17,769 nucleotides of DNA, taken from Deltaproteobacteria bacterium. GTDB lineage: Bacteria; Desulfobacterota; Desulfarculia; Desulfarculales; Desulfarculaceae. The notes under the pieces are model-generated. The model ran no database searches. It saw only the letters and a list, made by a program, of their open reading frames with translations, and was not told where the DNA came from. Shown here one piece after another: positions 14,699 to 17,769 of the stretch. Position numbers and translations under genes: made by a program. Position 1 is the stretch's first letter. Each line of letters opens with the position of its first letter. The DNA is taken from contig JAHLLK010000091.1 of assembly GCA_020444165.1 (NCBI GenBank), forward strand, positions 1-17,769. The letters are read 5' to 3'.

Positions 14699-15672
14699 AT
14701 GCTGCCCAAAATCGCGGTGACCCTGGGCGATCCGGCCGGGGTGGGCCCGGAGGTGGTGGTCAAGGCCGCCTGGGACCCCCGGGTGCGGGCCACGGCCCGT
14801 TTGGTGGTGGTGGGCCAGGAGCGCTTCCTGGCCCGGGCTGCCCGGGCGGCCGGGCTCACCCTGCCCCCTCTGGAGATCTTGGAGACCGGCCCCATTGAGG
14901 ACATCCCGGCCGGCGGGCCCAGCCCGGCCAGCGGGCGGCTGGCCGGGGCCCAGGTGGAGCGGGCCCTGGAGCTTTGCCGGGGCGGCCAGGTCTTGGCCAT
15001 GGCCACCGCGCCCATATCCAAGGAAGCGCTGCAGGCCGGGGGCTATCCGGACAGCGGCCACACCACGCTCCTGGCCCGCCTGACCCAGACGGCCCGGCCG
15101 GTGATGATGCTGGCCGGGGCGCGGCTCAAGGTGGTGCTGGGCACCATCCACTGCGCCCTGGCCGAAGTGCCCCGGCGGCTCAGCCCGGAGTCCCTGGTGG
15201 AGACCGCCACCACCACCTGCTATTGGCTGGAGCACTATTTCCGCCTGCCGCGGCCGCGGCTCGCCGTGGCCGCCCTGAACCCCCACGCCGGGGAGGGGGG
15301 GATTTTCGGCGACGAGGAGCCCCGCATCATCACCCCGGCCATCGCCCGCATGCGGGAGCTGGGCCTGGAGGCCACGGGGCCGCACCCGCCGGACACCCTG
15401 TTCTGGCGGGCGGTCAAGGGCGAGTTCGACTGCGTGTTGGCCATGTACCACGACCAGGGGCTCATTCCCCTGAAGCTGTTGCACTTCGAGGACGGGGTGA
15501 ACATTACCCTGGGGCTGCCGGTGGTGCGCACCTCGGTGGACCACGGCACGGCCTATGACCTGGCCTACACCGGGCGGGCCAACCCGGCCAGCCTGGTGGA
15601 GGCCATCCTCTGGGCGGCCAAACTGGGCGCGGCCTTTGCCGAGGAGCGGGGCCCGGGGGAGGAAGGCCCCGC

Positions 15673-15679
<7 letters not shown>
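14699..15679 (+). CDS. pdxA: 4-hydroxythreonine-4-phosphate dehydrogenase
   Basis: PdxA oxidises 4-phosphohydroxy-L-threonine in the DXP-dependent route to pyridoxal phosphate (vitamin B6), acting as a cytoplasmic, metal- and NAD-dependent homodimer. The 326-residue length is normal. Visible motifs are GDPAGVGPE (10-18), TAPISKEAL (103-111), the metal-ligand histidines His151, His196 (NPHAGEGG) and His251 (YHDQG), and [16 protein letters not shown] (277-292). The substrate loop reads SGHTTLLA (119-126), where the family usually has GHTE; I infer that activity is kept, but a related phospho-threonate/erythronate dehydrogenase remains possible. GGAG lies 6 bases before the ATG, inside a two-codon frame (ATG GAG TAA, 14687-14695). 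It is first in a unit with uvrA, and the two overlap by 7 bases. Confidence 0.93.

Positions 15680-17769
<2,090 letters not shown>

Overview
The window reads as chromosomal DNA of a very GC-rich Gram-negative bacterium (roughly 70% G+C by eye, codons ending almost always in G or C). An inner-membrane export operon with a periplasmic adaptor implies a double membrane. Soluble multi-PAS sensor kinases, a CoA-transferase fused to a GNAT domain, and G-run/C-run intergenic palindromes together suggest a deltaproteobacterium-like lineage (Desulfobacterota and relatives). That placement is inference; no rRNA or other marker is present to fix it.

Layout. Positions 5237 to 70 (minus strand) hold a compact YbhGFSR-type exporter operon: HlyD-family adaptor, double-headed ATPase, and two ABC-2 permeases. 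Adjoining genes share 4-base overlaps or a 28-base gap, and a strong palindrome at 1-46 ends the operon. A 222-bp divergent region with two strong hairpins separates it from a 962-residue soluble histidine kinase (PAS-GAF-PAS-PAS-PAS-HisKA-HATPase, plus strand). Next come a GSCFA/SGNH-like protein on the minus strand, and a second two-component protein with a receiver domain in front of a PAS histidine kinase (plus strand). Two minus-strand genes follow: a CoA-transferase/GNAT fusion, and an unrecognised protein whose sequence style recalls phage tail-fibre modules. A 579-bp gene-free region then carries several hairpins, a second copy of the terminal palindrome, and a very good sigma-70-like promoter. 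That promoter drives pdxA and uvrA, which overlap; uvrA runs off the window at about residue 699.

How the genes work together. The exporter operon is a self-contained unit that would still need an outer-membrane partner encoded elsewhere. The two kinases have no dedicated response regulator beside them; the receiver domain of the second could be a target of the first, but nothing here proves it. PdxA (vitamin B6) and UvrA (excision repair) are probably cotranscribed.

I did not find a clearly new multi-gene system, CRISPR array, tRNA/rRNA or intact mobile element. The most interesting leads are the repeated palindrome with nested two-way terminators, the hairpin-rich region at 14209-14434, the CoA-transferase/GNAT fusion, the phage-tail-like orphan, and the GSCFA gene between two sensor kinases.
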